Of a stretch of DNA of 64,000 nt, positions 44,842 through 53,160 are shown piece after piece (the first letter of the stretch is position 1; each line of letters begins with the position of its first letter). A program made the translations under genes and the position numbers. A model generated the notes under the pieces. That model was not told the DNA's origin and searched no databases. It was given only the letters and a program-made list of their open reading frames with translations. This stretch comes from Deltaproteobacteria bacterium (GTDB taxonomy: Bacteria; Myxococcota_A; Polyangia; HGW-17; SLPX01), in NCBI GenBank assembly GCA_021162935.1, contig JAGGXR010000014.1, positions 53,884 to 117,883 of the forward strand. The letters are read 5' to 3'.

Positions 44842-45510
44842 ATGAAGGTGGCCGGCATGGTCCATGATGAGGTTCGACCTCGGGGCACCTTCGTTGCCAT
44901 TGAGGGCATCGATGGCGCGGGGACGACCACTCAGGCGGATCTGTTGGGGGAGCGTCTGGCGCGTCGCGGCCAATCGGTCCATGTGACCGCCGAGCCGAGC
45001 CGGGGAGACGTGGGAAGGCTCTTGCGGAGCTACCTTGGTCGCCTCGATGATCCAGTGGACCCTCATATTTTGGCATTGCTCTTTGCCGCGGATCGACTCG
45101 ATCACTGGTACAACGAAATCGAACCAGCTCTGGCGCAGGGGAACTGGGTCCTGTCCGACAGGTATCTGTGGTCATCGTTGGCGTATCAGAGTCTGGATTG
45201 TCCCGAGGAGTGGGTGGCAACGATCAATCGCTACGCTCCCACGCCCGACGTGACGGTGCTCATCGATGTCTCGCCGAACGAGGCCGAGGCCAGGAGGCAT
45301 CGAGACGGCCGTCGGGTGGAGATTTTCGATGAACTGGATCGTCAACGCCGAGTGGCCGAGGCCTACCGCAGGTTCGTGCGTGAGTCCGGCGATTTGGGCC
45401 ATTGTGTGTTCGATGTGGATGGGGCAGAGCGTCCCGAGCAGGTCTGTGATGCTGTCATGGCGATCTTGGAGCCGCGTCTGGCCTCTGCGGACGAACGAGG
45501 AGGTTCGTAG
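44842..45510 (+). CDS. tmk: Thymidylate kinase, P-loop Lys replaced
   Basis: A 222-aa Tmk (dTMP + ATP to dTDP + ADP). It has the family's VAIEGIDGAGTTTQADLL start, EPSRGDVGRLLRSYL, DRYLWSSLAYQS and HRDGRRVEIFDELDRQRRV lid-region blocks. The P-loop reads GIDGAGTTTQ, where the family's usual Lys (GKTTQ) is Thr28. I recall GTTTQ P-loops in some Tmk homologs, so this may be a lineage trait rather than a defect, but I could not check it. The ATG at 44842 is used. It precedes the metallo-hydrolase gene. Confidence 0.9.
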   Translation: MKVAGMVHDEVRPRGTFVAIEGIDGAGTTTQADLLGERLARRGQSVHVTAEPSRGDVGRLLRSYLGRLDDPVDPHILALLFAADRLDHWYNEIEPALAQGNWVLSDRYLWSSLAYQSLDCPEEWVATINRYAPTPDVTVLIDVSPNEAEARRHRDGRRVEIFDELDRQRRVAEAYRRFVRESGDLGHCVFDVDGAERPEQVCDAVMAILEPRLASADERGGS

Positions 45511-45551
45511 GAGAGCCGGTGAGTCGGGGAGGGTGAGATGGAGTTTCAGTC

Positions 45552-46388
45552 ATGAAGATCGGCAGGTTTCGAGTTTCGTGGATCGAGGCGAGTCGTTTCG
45601 GCCTGGATGGCGGTGCCATGTTTGGGGTCGTCCCTCGGGCCCTATGGGCATCCAGGTTGGTGCCTGACGAGCGCAATCGGATTCCCATGGTGACTCGGGT
45701 CCTCGTTCTGGAATCGTCGGGCCGTGTCATTGTTGTGGATGCTGGGATGGGAACGAATTTTTCCAAGAAGCAGACGGCTATCTATGGATTGGAAGACCTC
45801 GATTTGGCGAAGGGGCTGGACGAGGTCGGCTGTCCCCCGGAGCGCGTGACCGATGTGGTGGTGACCCACTTGCATTTCGATCACGCGGGCGGGTTGGCCG
45901 TGGCGAGGCCCGATGGGACGGTGGCCCCCCTGTTTCCCAATGCCGTGCATCACGTCCAGCGGGGGCAGTGGCAATGGGCGCATGCCCCCAGTTCCAAGGA
46001 TGCCGGATCCTTCATGTTGGACCCCATCGATCGACTGGAGGGCCAGGTGCGTTGGAACCTGGTGGATGGGGTGTCTGAGATTGCTCCAGGCGTTCGCGTT
46101 TTTCCGGTCCAAGGGCACAGCCGTGGGATGCAGGTGGTCGTGGTTTCGGCTCCCGATGGGACGGCGCTGTTCGGTGCGGATCTGTTTCCCACGAGGTGGC
46201 ACCTGCGGCCCGTCTGGAACATGGCTTACGACAATGAACCCGTGTTGACCGTGCAGGAAAAACGATGGTACCTGAGGCAGGCTCTGGCCGGGCGATGGAC
46301 CATTGTCCTGGAGCACGACCCCGAGTTGGCGGACGTGCGTGTGACCGATGACCAGGGCGGATTCGAACCTGGTGGGTTGGACGAATAG
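45552..46388 (+). CDS. MBL-fold metallo-hydrolase
   Basis: A 278-aa metallo-beta-lactamase-fold enzyme. Zinc ligands are visible as THLHFDHAGG (HxHxDH), PVQGHSRGMQ (third His), ALFGADLFPT (bridging Asp) and LEHDPEL (last His). DAGMGTNFSKK near residue 65 is typical of the lactonase/quorum-quenching-like and related hydrolases in this superfamily, but the substrate cannot be told. GGAG lies 9 nt before the ATG. It is followed by a 280-bp AT-rich gap. Confidence 0.88.
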   Translation: MKIGRFRVSWIEASRFGLDGGAMFGVVPRALWASRLVPDERNRIPMVTRVLVLESSGRVIVVDAGMGTNFSKKQTAIYGLEDLDLAKGLDEVGCPPERVTDVVVTHLHFDHAGGLAVARPDGTVAPLFPNAVHHVQRGQWQWAHAPSSKDAGSFMLDPIDRLEGQVRWNLVDGVSEIAPGVRVFPVQGHSRGMQVVVVSAPDGTALFGADLFPTRWHLRPVWNMAYDNEPVLTVQEKRWYLRQALAGRWTIVLEHDPELADVRVTDDQGGFEPGGLDE

Positions 46389-46671
46389 CGGGTGTCTTGC
46401 GAGTGCGAGTCGCCCCCGGATGTGTTGTGGAGGCGATTCCCGAACCAGCGGGTGTCGTCGGCCCCGGTGGTTGTCTGGAGCGAACAGAAGGTATTTTTTG
46501 GTATCGGCAAAAAGAGTTTGCAATAGAAACGAAAAGTAAATAACGTAAAACGTTCGATTTTTTGGAAAAACGCCTGCTTTCATGTAACAGTGGACTTTGT
46601 CGAGTACGTCAAGAGACGAGTACGCTGAGAATCGAAAGTGTGAACCCACAGGTATTGACAAGCATCGAGGC
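46389..46671. other. AT-rich leader upstream of the PilZ-PEGA gene
   Basis: Unusually AT-rich for this genome from 46489 to 46590. It contains a perfect inverted repeat AACGT-AAA-ACGTT at 46542-46554 and TTGCAA at 46518-46523, followed 17 bp later by a poor -10 (TAACGT). It is the likely promoter region of the next gene. An in-frame TTG at 46597 could be an alternative start for that protein. Confidence 0.45.
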
Positions 46672-48468
46672 ATGGCCGTGCGTCCTGTAAAACTAAAAAT
46701 CAAGTTCAAGAGCGAGAGTTTGGGGCAGTTCGTGGATCGGTATTCCATCGACGTGAGTCGTGGTGGAATCTTTATCCGAACCAAGAATCCCCTGGAGGTC
46801 GGAACCAAGATCAAATTTGAGTTTCTCCTCCAGGACGCCTCTCCGTTGATGGATGGTGAGGGGACGGTGGTCTGGATCCGTGAGCACGACCCATCGCGGA
46901 AGAACGTGGCTCCCGGGATGGGAGTACGATTTGACCAACTGCCCACTGAGAGCGAAAAGGCCCTCCAGGAGATCCTGCGGCGCAAGGATCTGCCCAAGGA
47001 TGAAGCCTTGGCGGATGCAGCCAAGGCTTCGGTGGCAGACCAGGCTGGCGCGTCGTCGTCCGTGGTCGTTGCTGCTGCTGCGGCATCTTCCGAGGCAGAT
47101 GACAAGGCTTCCGAAGCCAAATCGGCCGAAAAGGAGACCGACGTCGTCTCCAAGGCGGCAGGGTCGGATGCTGTAGACACCTCCAAGTCGTCTGAGGAAC
47201 ATGCAGAAGCCGAAGCGGCAGCCGATGCGTCAGCGTCCGCCGAATCGGAGGAAGAAGCACATAAGGAGCCCGAACCGGCTGAAGCGGCTGTCAGCGACGC
47301 GAAGCCGAACCAGGAGGATGCTGCGGACGACGGATCGCTCGGTGGCGAAACAGGGGCGGCTGACTCCGGGGAGCCTGGAGACAAGGTCGAGCGGCATGAG
47401 AAGGATCCGTCGAAGGCCGCTGGAGCCGCAGCGTCGAAGGACAGCGGGGCGAAGTCCGACCGACTCAAAACGGCAACGACTGCAGCCGTGGATGACGAAG
47501 AGGAGGGTGGTTCGCTGTGGGTCGTTGTGACTCTGGTGGCGCTGGTCGCTGTGGTTGCGCTCGGATACGTGATCTATCAGCGGACCAAGCAGCCCACAGG
47601 CCCCAAGCCTCCGCCCCATCAGGTTGCTGCCGTGATGGACGCGGCTCCGGCGATTCAGGTCGATGCAGCGGTTGTTTCGGTGGATGCCGCCGCTCCTCGT
47701 CCAGCGCGGCCGGCTTGTGCGCTCCAGTCGGTGCCGGTGACGACCGTGCCTCCAGGTGTGACCGTCTTGGTGGATGGCACCCCGTCGGTGGGCGTAACTC
47801 CGACTGAACTTTGTCTCAAGCCTGGAACGAGGCACCGAATCGTACTGCAGAAGATCGGCTATTTTCCCGTTACGCTCTCCGGAGTGAAGGTGAAGCCGGG
47901 TTTCAAGGTGAACGAGACCCTCAAGGTGATTCCCTACTCGGTTTTGGTGCGCACGAGTCCGAGGGGGGCTGCCGTGTACCTCGATGGCAAACTCTATGGC
48001 TGCCACTCGACCTGTAACGTGATGCTGCCGCAGGGCAGCGCCGGTCCCTGGGTGATCGAGGTGAAAAGAAACGGATATGAACCAGCGTCCTTTACGTTGA
48101 AGCGGGAGGACCCAGGCTTCAAGCTCGATCGGTATCGGGGCTATCGGTATCGCAAGCACATCAAGCTGGTCAGAAGGGTTGCGCCGGCGGGCATGCAGCC
48201 GCATCATGTCAGACCAGTAGCCCGGCCCGTCGAGCCACGACCTGCAACGCAGCCTGCTGTGGAGCCTCGTTCCGACGCACGTCCCGCCGTCGAGCCACGA
48301 CCTGCAACGCAGCCTGCTGTGGAGCCTCGTCCCGACGCACGTCCCGCCGTCGAGCCACGGCCCGCGGCACGGCCCGCGGCACCACGTCCCAGAGCCCGAC
48401 CGCGGCCCAGGGCGCGGAAGCCAGCCGGCATGGGCGGGGCCCCGAAAAATCCCAAGTGGATCCGTTAG
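46672..48468 (+). CDS. PilZ-domain protein with acidic linker, TM helix and PEGA repeats
   Basis: A 598-aa protein. Residues 1-100 form a PilZ-like domain of the myxobacterial type (RPVKLKIKFKS, YSIDVSRGGIFIRTKNPLEVGTKIKFEF, GMGVRFDQLP), a possible cyclic-di-GMP sensor. The RxxxR motif is not clear, so binding is uncertain. An acidic Ala/Glu/Ser-rich linker of about 170 residues follows, then one TM helix (LWVVVTLVALVAVVALGYVIY) and two PEGA-type domains (TTVPPGVTVLVDG, LVRTSPRGAAVYLDGKLYG). The C-terminus is Pro/Arg-rich with 60-bp repeats. It may link cytosolic signalling to the envelope. Confidence 0.85.
   Translation: MAVRPVKLKIKFKSESLGQFVDRYSIDVSRGGIFIRTKNPLEVGTKIKFEFLLQDASPLMDGEGTVVWIREHDPSRKNVAPGMGVRFDQLPTESEKALQEILRRKDLPKDEALADAAKASVADQAGASSSVVVAAAAASSEADDKASEAKSAEKETDVVSKAAGSDAVDTSKSSEEHAEAEAAADASASAESEEEAHKEPEPAEAAVSDAKPNQEDAADDGSLGGETGAADSGEPGDKVERHEKDPSKAAGAAASKDSGAKSDRLKTATTAAVDDEEEGGSLWVVVTLVALVAVVALGYVIYQRTKQPTGPKPPPHQVAAVMDAAPAIQVDAAVVSVDAAAPRPARPACALQSVPVTTVPPGVTVLVDGTPSVGVTPTELCLKPGTRHRIVLQKIGYFPVTLSGVKVKPGFKVNETLKVIPYSVLVRTSPRGAAVYLDGKLYGCHSTCNVMLPQGSAGPWVIEVKRNGYEPASFTLKREDPGFKLDRYRGYRYRKHIKLVRRVAPAGMQPHHVRPVARPVEPRPATQPAVEPRSDARPAVEPRPATQPAVEPRPDARPAVEPRPAARPAAPRPRARPRPRARKPAGMGGAPKNPKWIR
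48229..48348 (+). repeat. 60-bp tandem repeats in the PilZ-PEGA C-terminus
   Basis: Two adjacent 60-bp units (48229-48288, 48289-48348) differ at one base. A partial third unit (GTCGAGCCACGG) follows. Each encodes a 20-residue Pro/Arg/Ala repeat (VEPRPATQPAVEPRxDARPA). Confidence 0.95.
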
Positions 48469-48632
48469 GGCGCTGGGGGCTGAGTCGCTTCTGATCCGTA
48501 TCGAAGACCAGATGACAAGGGGGGGCGTCGGGTGGCTTCCGAGACCCCAGCAAGGCTTCTGGTCCTATCCGTCAATTTCGTGGAGTATCCATTCAGATTA
48601 GCATATGATAAAAACTCGACGGGCGGCTTTGG

Positions 48633-48680
48633 GAAGTTGGAGCCTGTCTACCTAGAGAAGTTGGAGTGTGTTTACCTAAA
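48633..48680. repeat. 24-bp imperfect tandem repeat upstream of the Cys-rich gene
   Basis: Two adjacent 24-bp units starting GAAGTTGGAG and ending ACCTA(G/A)A lie between a TATGAT element (48604-48609, good -10 match but no good -35) and the Shine-Dalgarno AGGAGGT of the Cys-rich gene, i.e. in its likely 5' untranslated region. Confidence 0.75.
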
Positions 48681-48696
48681 AATAGGAGGTATTTCG

Positions 48697-50112
48697 ATGA
48701 GAACCATGAAAACATGTTGGGGAGCCGGCTTGGCGTTCCTCGCTTTTGGGATTTTTGGAGCCTGCGACAAGGGAACGTCGATTGGCAATAACGGCAGCTG
48801 CGGCGACGGCCTGTGCAGCGAAACCGAGTCCACGGATTCCTGTCCCGCAGACTGTTCGTGCGGGAACGGAACCTGCGATCAGGGGGAAGATATTTCAAGT
48901 TGCGCTCAGGACTGTTCGACCTGCGGCGATGGTCAGTGCACTGGGGACGAGACCTGCACGAACTGTTCTGACGACTGCGGCGCCTGTCCTTCCTGCGGCG
49001 ACGGCACCTGCAACGGCGACGAGGACTGCACGAGCTGTCCCGACGATTGTGGCGCGTGCGGTGTCTGTGGCAACGGCATCAAAGAGCAGGGCGAGGACTG
49101 TGACGGGACGGACCTCCACAACGAGGATTGCGTGATGAACGGATTTGTGGGTGGAACCCTGGCCTGCACGGACCTATGCCTCTTCGATACCTCCGGTTGC
49201 TATAAGCCCGAATGTGGGAATCACGTCTGCGAGGCTGGGGAGGACCATTCGAACTGCCCGGCGGATTGTTCGGTCGGCTGTGGAGATGACGCCTGTAGCC
49301 CCACGGAGGGAGAAACCTGTGGGAACTGTCCTGGGGACTGTTCTTGTGGCGAGACGGCTTGCAAGGATTTCCTGACGTGTCTCTACCAGTGCCAGGATCA
49401 GAGCTGTGCGGCGACCTGCCACGAACAAGGGTGCAAAGAGGCCCAGGAGGCGTCGGCTCAGGTCATGGTCTGCTTGGACCAGAACTGTCAGTCGGACTGC
49501 GTGAACCCGAGTGCGACGGGTTGTGCGAGCTGCGTGGGTCAGTCGTGCGGTGCGTTCGTGGGGGGCTGCTACCAGACGACCTGTCCTGGGACCTGCGGTG
49601 ACGGCACCTGTGATTCAGACGAAGATCATGCGACCTGCCCGCAGGATTGCCCCCTGTGCGGGGATGGAAGTTGCGATCCGGGAGAGGACAGCCAGAGCTG
49701 CCCTGCAGACTGCACGGGGACCTGTGGCGATGGATACTGCGACGAGACCGAGGATTGTTCAACCTGTGCATCGGACTGCGGCACCTGTCCCTCAACCTGC
49801 GGAAACGGCGATTGTGAAGCCATGATGGGGGAATCTTGTGCCTCGTGTCCCCAGGATTGTACCTGCGGAGACCAGACCTGCAGCGCCGTCTTGCAATGCA
49901 TGGGCAACTGCAACACCGACCAGGCCTGCATCGATGTCTGCCAGGAGCAGGGCTGTTATGAGGCTCAGACCGAGGTCCAGGCGATCTATGCCTGTATCTT
50001 GACCAATTGTGCCATGCAGTGCGTGGATCCGAACAGTCAGGCCTGCTTGATGTGCATGGGGCAAAACTGCAATGCCGAGGCTCAGGCCTGCCAGCAGGGA
50101 ACTTGTCCGTAG
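48697..50112 (+). CDS. Cys-rich repeat lipoprotein
   Basis: A 471-aa lipoprotein: MRTMKTCWGAGLAFLAFGIFGACDKG gives a lipobox. The mature protein is about 18% Cys. It consists of more than ten repeats of the form CGDGxCxxxExxxxCxxDC, as in extracellular myxobacterial surface proteins. These are interrupted by two divergent Cys modules of about 90 residues (CKDFLTCLYQCQDQSCAATC and the related CSAVLQCMGNCNTDQACIDVC). Each repeat probably forms two or three disulfides, and the Asp/Glu/Gly loops may bind calcium. AGGAGGT precedes the ATG. Function is unknown. Confidence 0.85.
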   Translation: MRTMKTCWGAGLAFLAFGIFGACDKGTSIGNNGSCGDGLCSETESTDSCPADCSCGNGTCDQGEDISSCAQDCSTCGDGQCTGDETCTNCSDDCGACPSCGDGTCNGDEDCTSCPDDCGACGVCGNGIKEQGEDCDGTDLHNEDCVMNGFVGGTLACTDLCLFDTSGCYKPECGNHVCEAGEDHSNCPADCSVGCGDDACSPTEGETCGNCPGDCSCGETACKDFLTCLYQCQDQSCAATCHEQGCKEAQEASAQVMVCLDQNCQSDCVNPSATGCASCVGQSCGAFVGGCYQTTCPGTCGDGTCDSDEDHATCPQDCPLCGDGSCDPGEDSQSCPADCTGTCGDGYCDETEDCSTCASDCGTCPSTCGNGDCEAMMGESCASCPQDCTCGDQTCSAVLQCMGNCNTDQACIDVCQEQGCYEAQTEVQAIYACILTNCAMQCVDPNSQACLMCMGQNCNAEAQACQQGTCP

Positions 50113-50130
50113 CTCAGATCGCGCGCTTCC

Positions 50131-50655
50131 TTACTTGATATGTCGGAAGAGGAGCAGAGCGGAGAAGGCGAGGCTGAAGATGGCGTAGAGCTCTGGGAAC
50201 ACGCCCAGGAGCATGGCCTGGCCCACGCCCATTTTGTCCTGGTTGATGGACTTGATGCCAGCGGCGCAGACGACCCCCTGCCACCAACCACTGAACAGAC
50301 AGGCGATGCCGGTCAGCAGACCGGCGGCAAAGATGGTCAGGTACCACTTGTCTGGATGGGCCACGTTGAGCTTGGTCATGGCGATCATGCCCACGGCGAA
50401 GCTGTAGATGCCCTGGGTACCGGGCAGCACGGAGACGATGAGAGCCAGGTTCCTCTTTTCGGGTTTGACGCCGGTGACCGCGCAGCCGGCGATGGACAGC
50501 CCGATGGCCGATCCCGACAGGCCCAGTCCCAGCAATCCGAAGCCCAGGAAGGCCAGGAATTGGTTCCAGTTGAACCCGTCCAGGCTCACCGTGGACCCGA
50601 TGGTCGATGCAAGCACTGCAATGTGGGTTGCTGCGTCAGCGAAAAAACCGTGCAT
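50131..50655 (-). CDS. atpK: V-type ATPase subunit K (proteolipid)
   Basis: A 174-aa membrane rotor subunit with two helical hairpins (four TM segments), as in NtpK. The ion-binding carboxylate is E in VFPELYAIFSL of the last helix; the equivalent site in the second helix has Gln (PGTQGIYSF), so there is one carboxylate per two hairpins. AAGGAGGT precedes the ATG. It is the last gene of the V-ATPase operon, 49 bp after subunit I. Ion specificity (H+ or Na+) cannot be told. Confidence 0.94.
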   Translation of the reverse strand: MHGFFADAATHIAVLASTIGSTVSLDGFNWNQFLAFLGFGLLGLGLSGSAIGLSIAGCAVTGVKPEKRNLALIVSVLPGTQGIYSFAVGMIAMTKLNVAHPDKWYLTIFAAGLLTGIACLFSGWWQGVVCAAGIKSINQDKMGVGQAMLLGVFPELYAIFSLAFSALLLFRHIK

Positions 50656-50704
50656 GTCTCAACCTCCTTGAAGGCGGGTGCCTTCATTGTTCTGTGTCGA
50701 ATTT

Positions 50705-52498
50705 CTATGGTTCCAGTCGGCGCAACGGCCTGTATGGTTTGCCACCGCCCTCGAAGAACTTTCCGTAGAACTCCAGAAACTGCAACCTGGCCGGGTGGAC
50801 CAGGGCACCGACCACGGCCATGGCGAAATTAAAGGAATGTCCTGCCACCAGGATCAACGCGGCTCCGACCATGCCAGCAATGCCGCTGTGTGCCGCCATG
50901 CCTGCCAGGGTGTTCACCACGCTGGCGATGATGCCAGACGATAGGCCAAGACCGAAGATTCGCGCGTAGGACATGACGTCGCCGAACAGACCGGTGATGC
51001 CGTACAGGGCCCAGGCGCCTCCACCCAGTCGCATGAGCGGCCCCTTGTAGGGAGTGGAGAACAGGAGGATGAGCCCGGCCGCTCCCAAGAATGCGTATGG
51101 GCTGTGGAGTTGGTACCAAACGGCGAGCGACGGAATGGCGGCAAGCCAGCCCACGGTCGCCAAGGACGCCTGGTACTGTTCCATGCGCACCTGACGGATG
51201 ATCTTGATCAGAAGTCCGAAGGAGAGTTGGACCACGCCCAACATGAGCGAGAAATAGAAGAAGTTCGCTGGATGCTGGGACAAGGTGAAGAAGAGATCCT
51301 TCCTGTGGAGTCCGAAGTGGGCCAAGAACGCCGGGTGGGCCGAGAACTGGATGCCGAAGAATTGGCCGGTGAGCAGGCCCACCGCAATGGTGACACCGCC
51401 GAGCAGTTCCATGAAGCGAACCGCCTTGAGGCCGTCACCTTTGAGGGTCAACTTCCAATCGGCCATGCTTGCGGCCAACAGAAGGACGAGGCCATAACCT
51501 GCGTCGCCGAGGCAGAGTCCGAAGAACAGACCCATGAATGGCGCGATGAGGATCGTGGAGTCGTCCTCTCCGTAATGGGGCAGGTCGAACATCTTGACCA
51601 ACGGCTCGAAGACCCGGGCGATGGGGCCGTTCTTCAGTTCCACCGGTGGTTCTTCATCTTTGTCCGGGTCTGCCACGAGCAGGGCGACCTCGGGCAGGAG
51701 TTCCTTGCGGAGGTGGTCGAGTTCCTCGACCGGAGCCCACCCCTGTAGGGCGAAGAGCCCCTCGTCGTTTCGTGCCGCGTTCGCGGCTCGGGTAAACGCG
51801 ATTTGGTCCTCGAGTTTCTTTTCGAGCTTCGTCAGCCGGTCGGCCAATCTGGCAAGATCGGCGAGGGTTGCCCTTTCTTTGGCAATGTTTTCATCGAATT
51901 CATCCAGTTGTCGTTTGACCTCGGCCTGGGAAAAGTCGATGGGATGGATACGTTCCAGGTCGAGGTGCGCTGGTTCGTCCAGGGTCATCACGGCCAGAGC
52001 GAGCTGCCCGGATCGTGGTGAGGGGCCCAAAACTTCGTGGAACGGGACATGGGACAGGTCGATGTCTGGGAGTACCTTTTTTTTCACCATGTAGATGGCT
52101 ACATGGACGCCCTGGTGGGCCAGATTTTCCAGGTCCGTCTTTGTGGTGTCGCCCCACAGCGCCGCCTGTTCGGCAGCCTTGTGCAGTGCGGAGCGCTTGT
52201 TTTCCATGTCCGCCAGCCGGGCTTGGGCCTGTTCGGCCCGGTCCACGATCTCGTCCGCCGACAGGTCGTGGAATCTTTTGTCCGTTGATTTCGCTGACTT
52301 GTCGGGCTTGATGCGTGTAAGATTGAGATGGACTCGACGCACCGTGGCCAGTCTCGTGGTCAGTTCGGTGGGCTCAGGGATGTCTTCGCGCAGGGGCAGC
52401 ACGTGCAGCACCCCGAGGTCCTGGAGCTTGTCGACACACCAGGTTTGACGATCCTGGGGGCCGACGACGGTCACCTTTATCATTTTCACGAGGGCCAT
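50705..52498 (-). CDS. atpI: V-type ATPase subunit I (stator a)
   Basis: A 597-aa membrane stator subunit. The N-terminal half is cytosolic and coiled (MIKVTVVGPQDRQ, HVLPLREDIP, coiled-coil about 200-250). The C-terminal half carries six to seven TM helices with the channel Arg region near MSYARIFGLGLSSGIIASVVN. GAGGAG precedes the ATG. It lies between subunits D and K. The length is shorter than in some archaeal homologs but usual for bacterial operons of this type. Confidence 0.94.
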   Translation of the reverse strand: MALVKMIKVTVVGPQDRQTWCVDKLQDLGVLHVLPLREDIPEPTELTTRLATVRRVHLNLTRIKPDKSAKSTDKRFHDLSADEIVDRAEQAQARLADMENKRSALHKAAEQAALWGDTTKTDLENLAHQGVHVAIYMVKKKVLPDIDLSHVPFHEVLGPSPRSGQLALAVMTLDEPAHLDLERIHPIDFSQAEVKRQLDEFDENIAKERATLADLARLADRLTKLEKKLEDQIAFTRAANAARNDEGLFALQGWAPVEELDHLRKELLPEVALLVADPDKDEEPPVELKNGPIARVFEPLVKMFDLPHYGEDDSTILIAPFMGLFFGLCLGDAGYGLVLLLAASMADWKLTLKGDGLKAVRFMELLGGVTIAVGLLTGQFFGIQFSAHPAFLAHFGLHRKDLFFTLSQHPANFFYFSLMLGVVQLSFGLLIKIIRQVRMEQYQASLATVGWLAAIPSLAVWYQLHSPYAFLGAAGLILLFSTPYKGPLMRLGGGAWALYGITGLFGDVMSYARIFGLGLSSGIIASVVNTLAGMAAHSGIAGMVGAALILVAGHSFNFAMAVVGALVHPARLQFLEFYGKFFEGGGKPYRPLRRLEP

Positions 52499-52507
52499 AG
52501 TTGCTCC

Positions 52508-53143
52508 TCACGCTGACGCCGCAAAGGACCGGGCCATGGCCGCGGTCTTGCGGACGATCTTTTCCTTTGCCATCTTGGCTCGGCAGACGGCCGCCGTCTG
52601 CTGGTCACCCAGGTACACCTTGATGCGCCGGATGTGTTCCTTGGCCTCGGGGATGAGCACCTTCTCATAGAGATTGATGCGCTGGGTCGTCTTGACGAGT
52701 TCCCGGTCCAGCAGGACGAGTTGCCGTTCCAGAACGGCCAGTTCTTCGCGCAACGACAGCGCCTTGAGCCAGAAGCTCACCATGTCGTCGAAGGCCGGAT
52801 CCGTGGCCACGAGGCTATACTGGACAGGCTCGAATTCCACCCTGTCGAAGACGGGGACCCGAACACCTGCCACATTGCCTCGGTGGGTGACAATTTCCTT
52901 GACGCGGACGATGTGCCTCATTTCATCCACGGTGGAGGAAATGAGATTGGCCCACTGCTGGGCGGAATCCAGGTGGATATGCATTTTCGATCGCTTGTCC
53001 TCGACCACCTTGCGGAGTTCACGCACCTCCATCTGGAGCTGTTGCTTGCGCAGCTCCAACGTGGGCAAGAACTCCTGAAACAACGCCAGCGCCTGCTTCT
53101 GTTCTCGCAGGGAGTTCTTGTTCAGCTTAACCTTGTCAGCCAT
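52508..53143 (-). CDS. atpD: V-type ATPase subunit D (central stalk)
   Basis: A 211-aa rotor axle subunit: VKLNKNSLREQKQALALF at the start, long coiled-coil helices at both ends and the RRIKVYLGDQQTAAVCRAKMAKEK end are typical. It connects the catalytic A3B3 ring to the membrane rotor. It lies 17 bp after the subunit B stop and 9 bp before subunit I. Confidence 0.93.
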   Translation of the reverse strand: MADKVKLNKNSLREQKQALALFQEFLPTLELRKQQLQMEVRELRKVVEDKRSKMHIHLDSAQQWANLISSTVDEMRHIVRVKEIVTHRGNVAGVRVPVFDRVEFEPVQYSLVATDPAFDDMVSFWLKALSLREELAVLERQLVLLDRELVKTTQRINLYEKVLIPEAKEHIRRIKVYLGDQQTAAVCRAKMAKEKIVRKTAAMARSFAASA

Positions 53144-53160
53144 GGCTCGTCGCTATCCTT

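Noticed and set aside
45642..47468. 608-aa minus-strand ORF
   Set aside because: Antisense to the metallo-hydrolase and PilZ genes, with low-complexity Ser/Ala composition; both plus-strand genes have clear domains.
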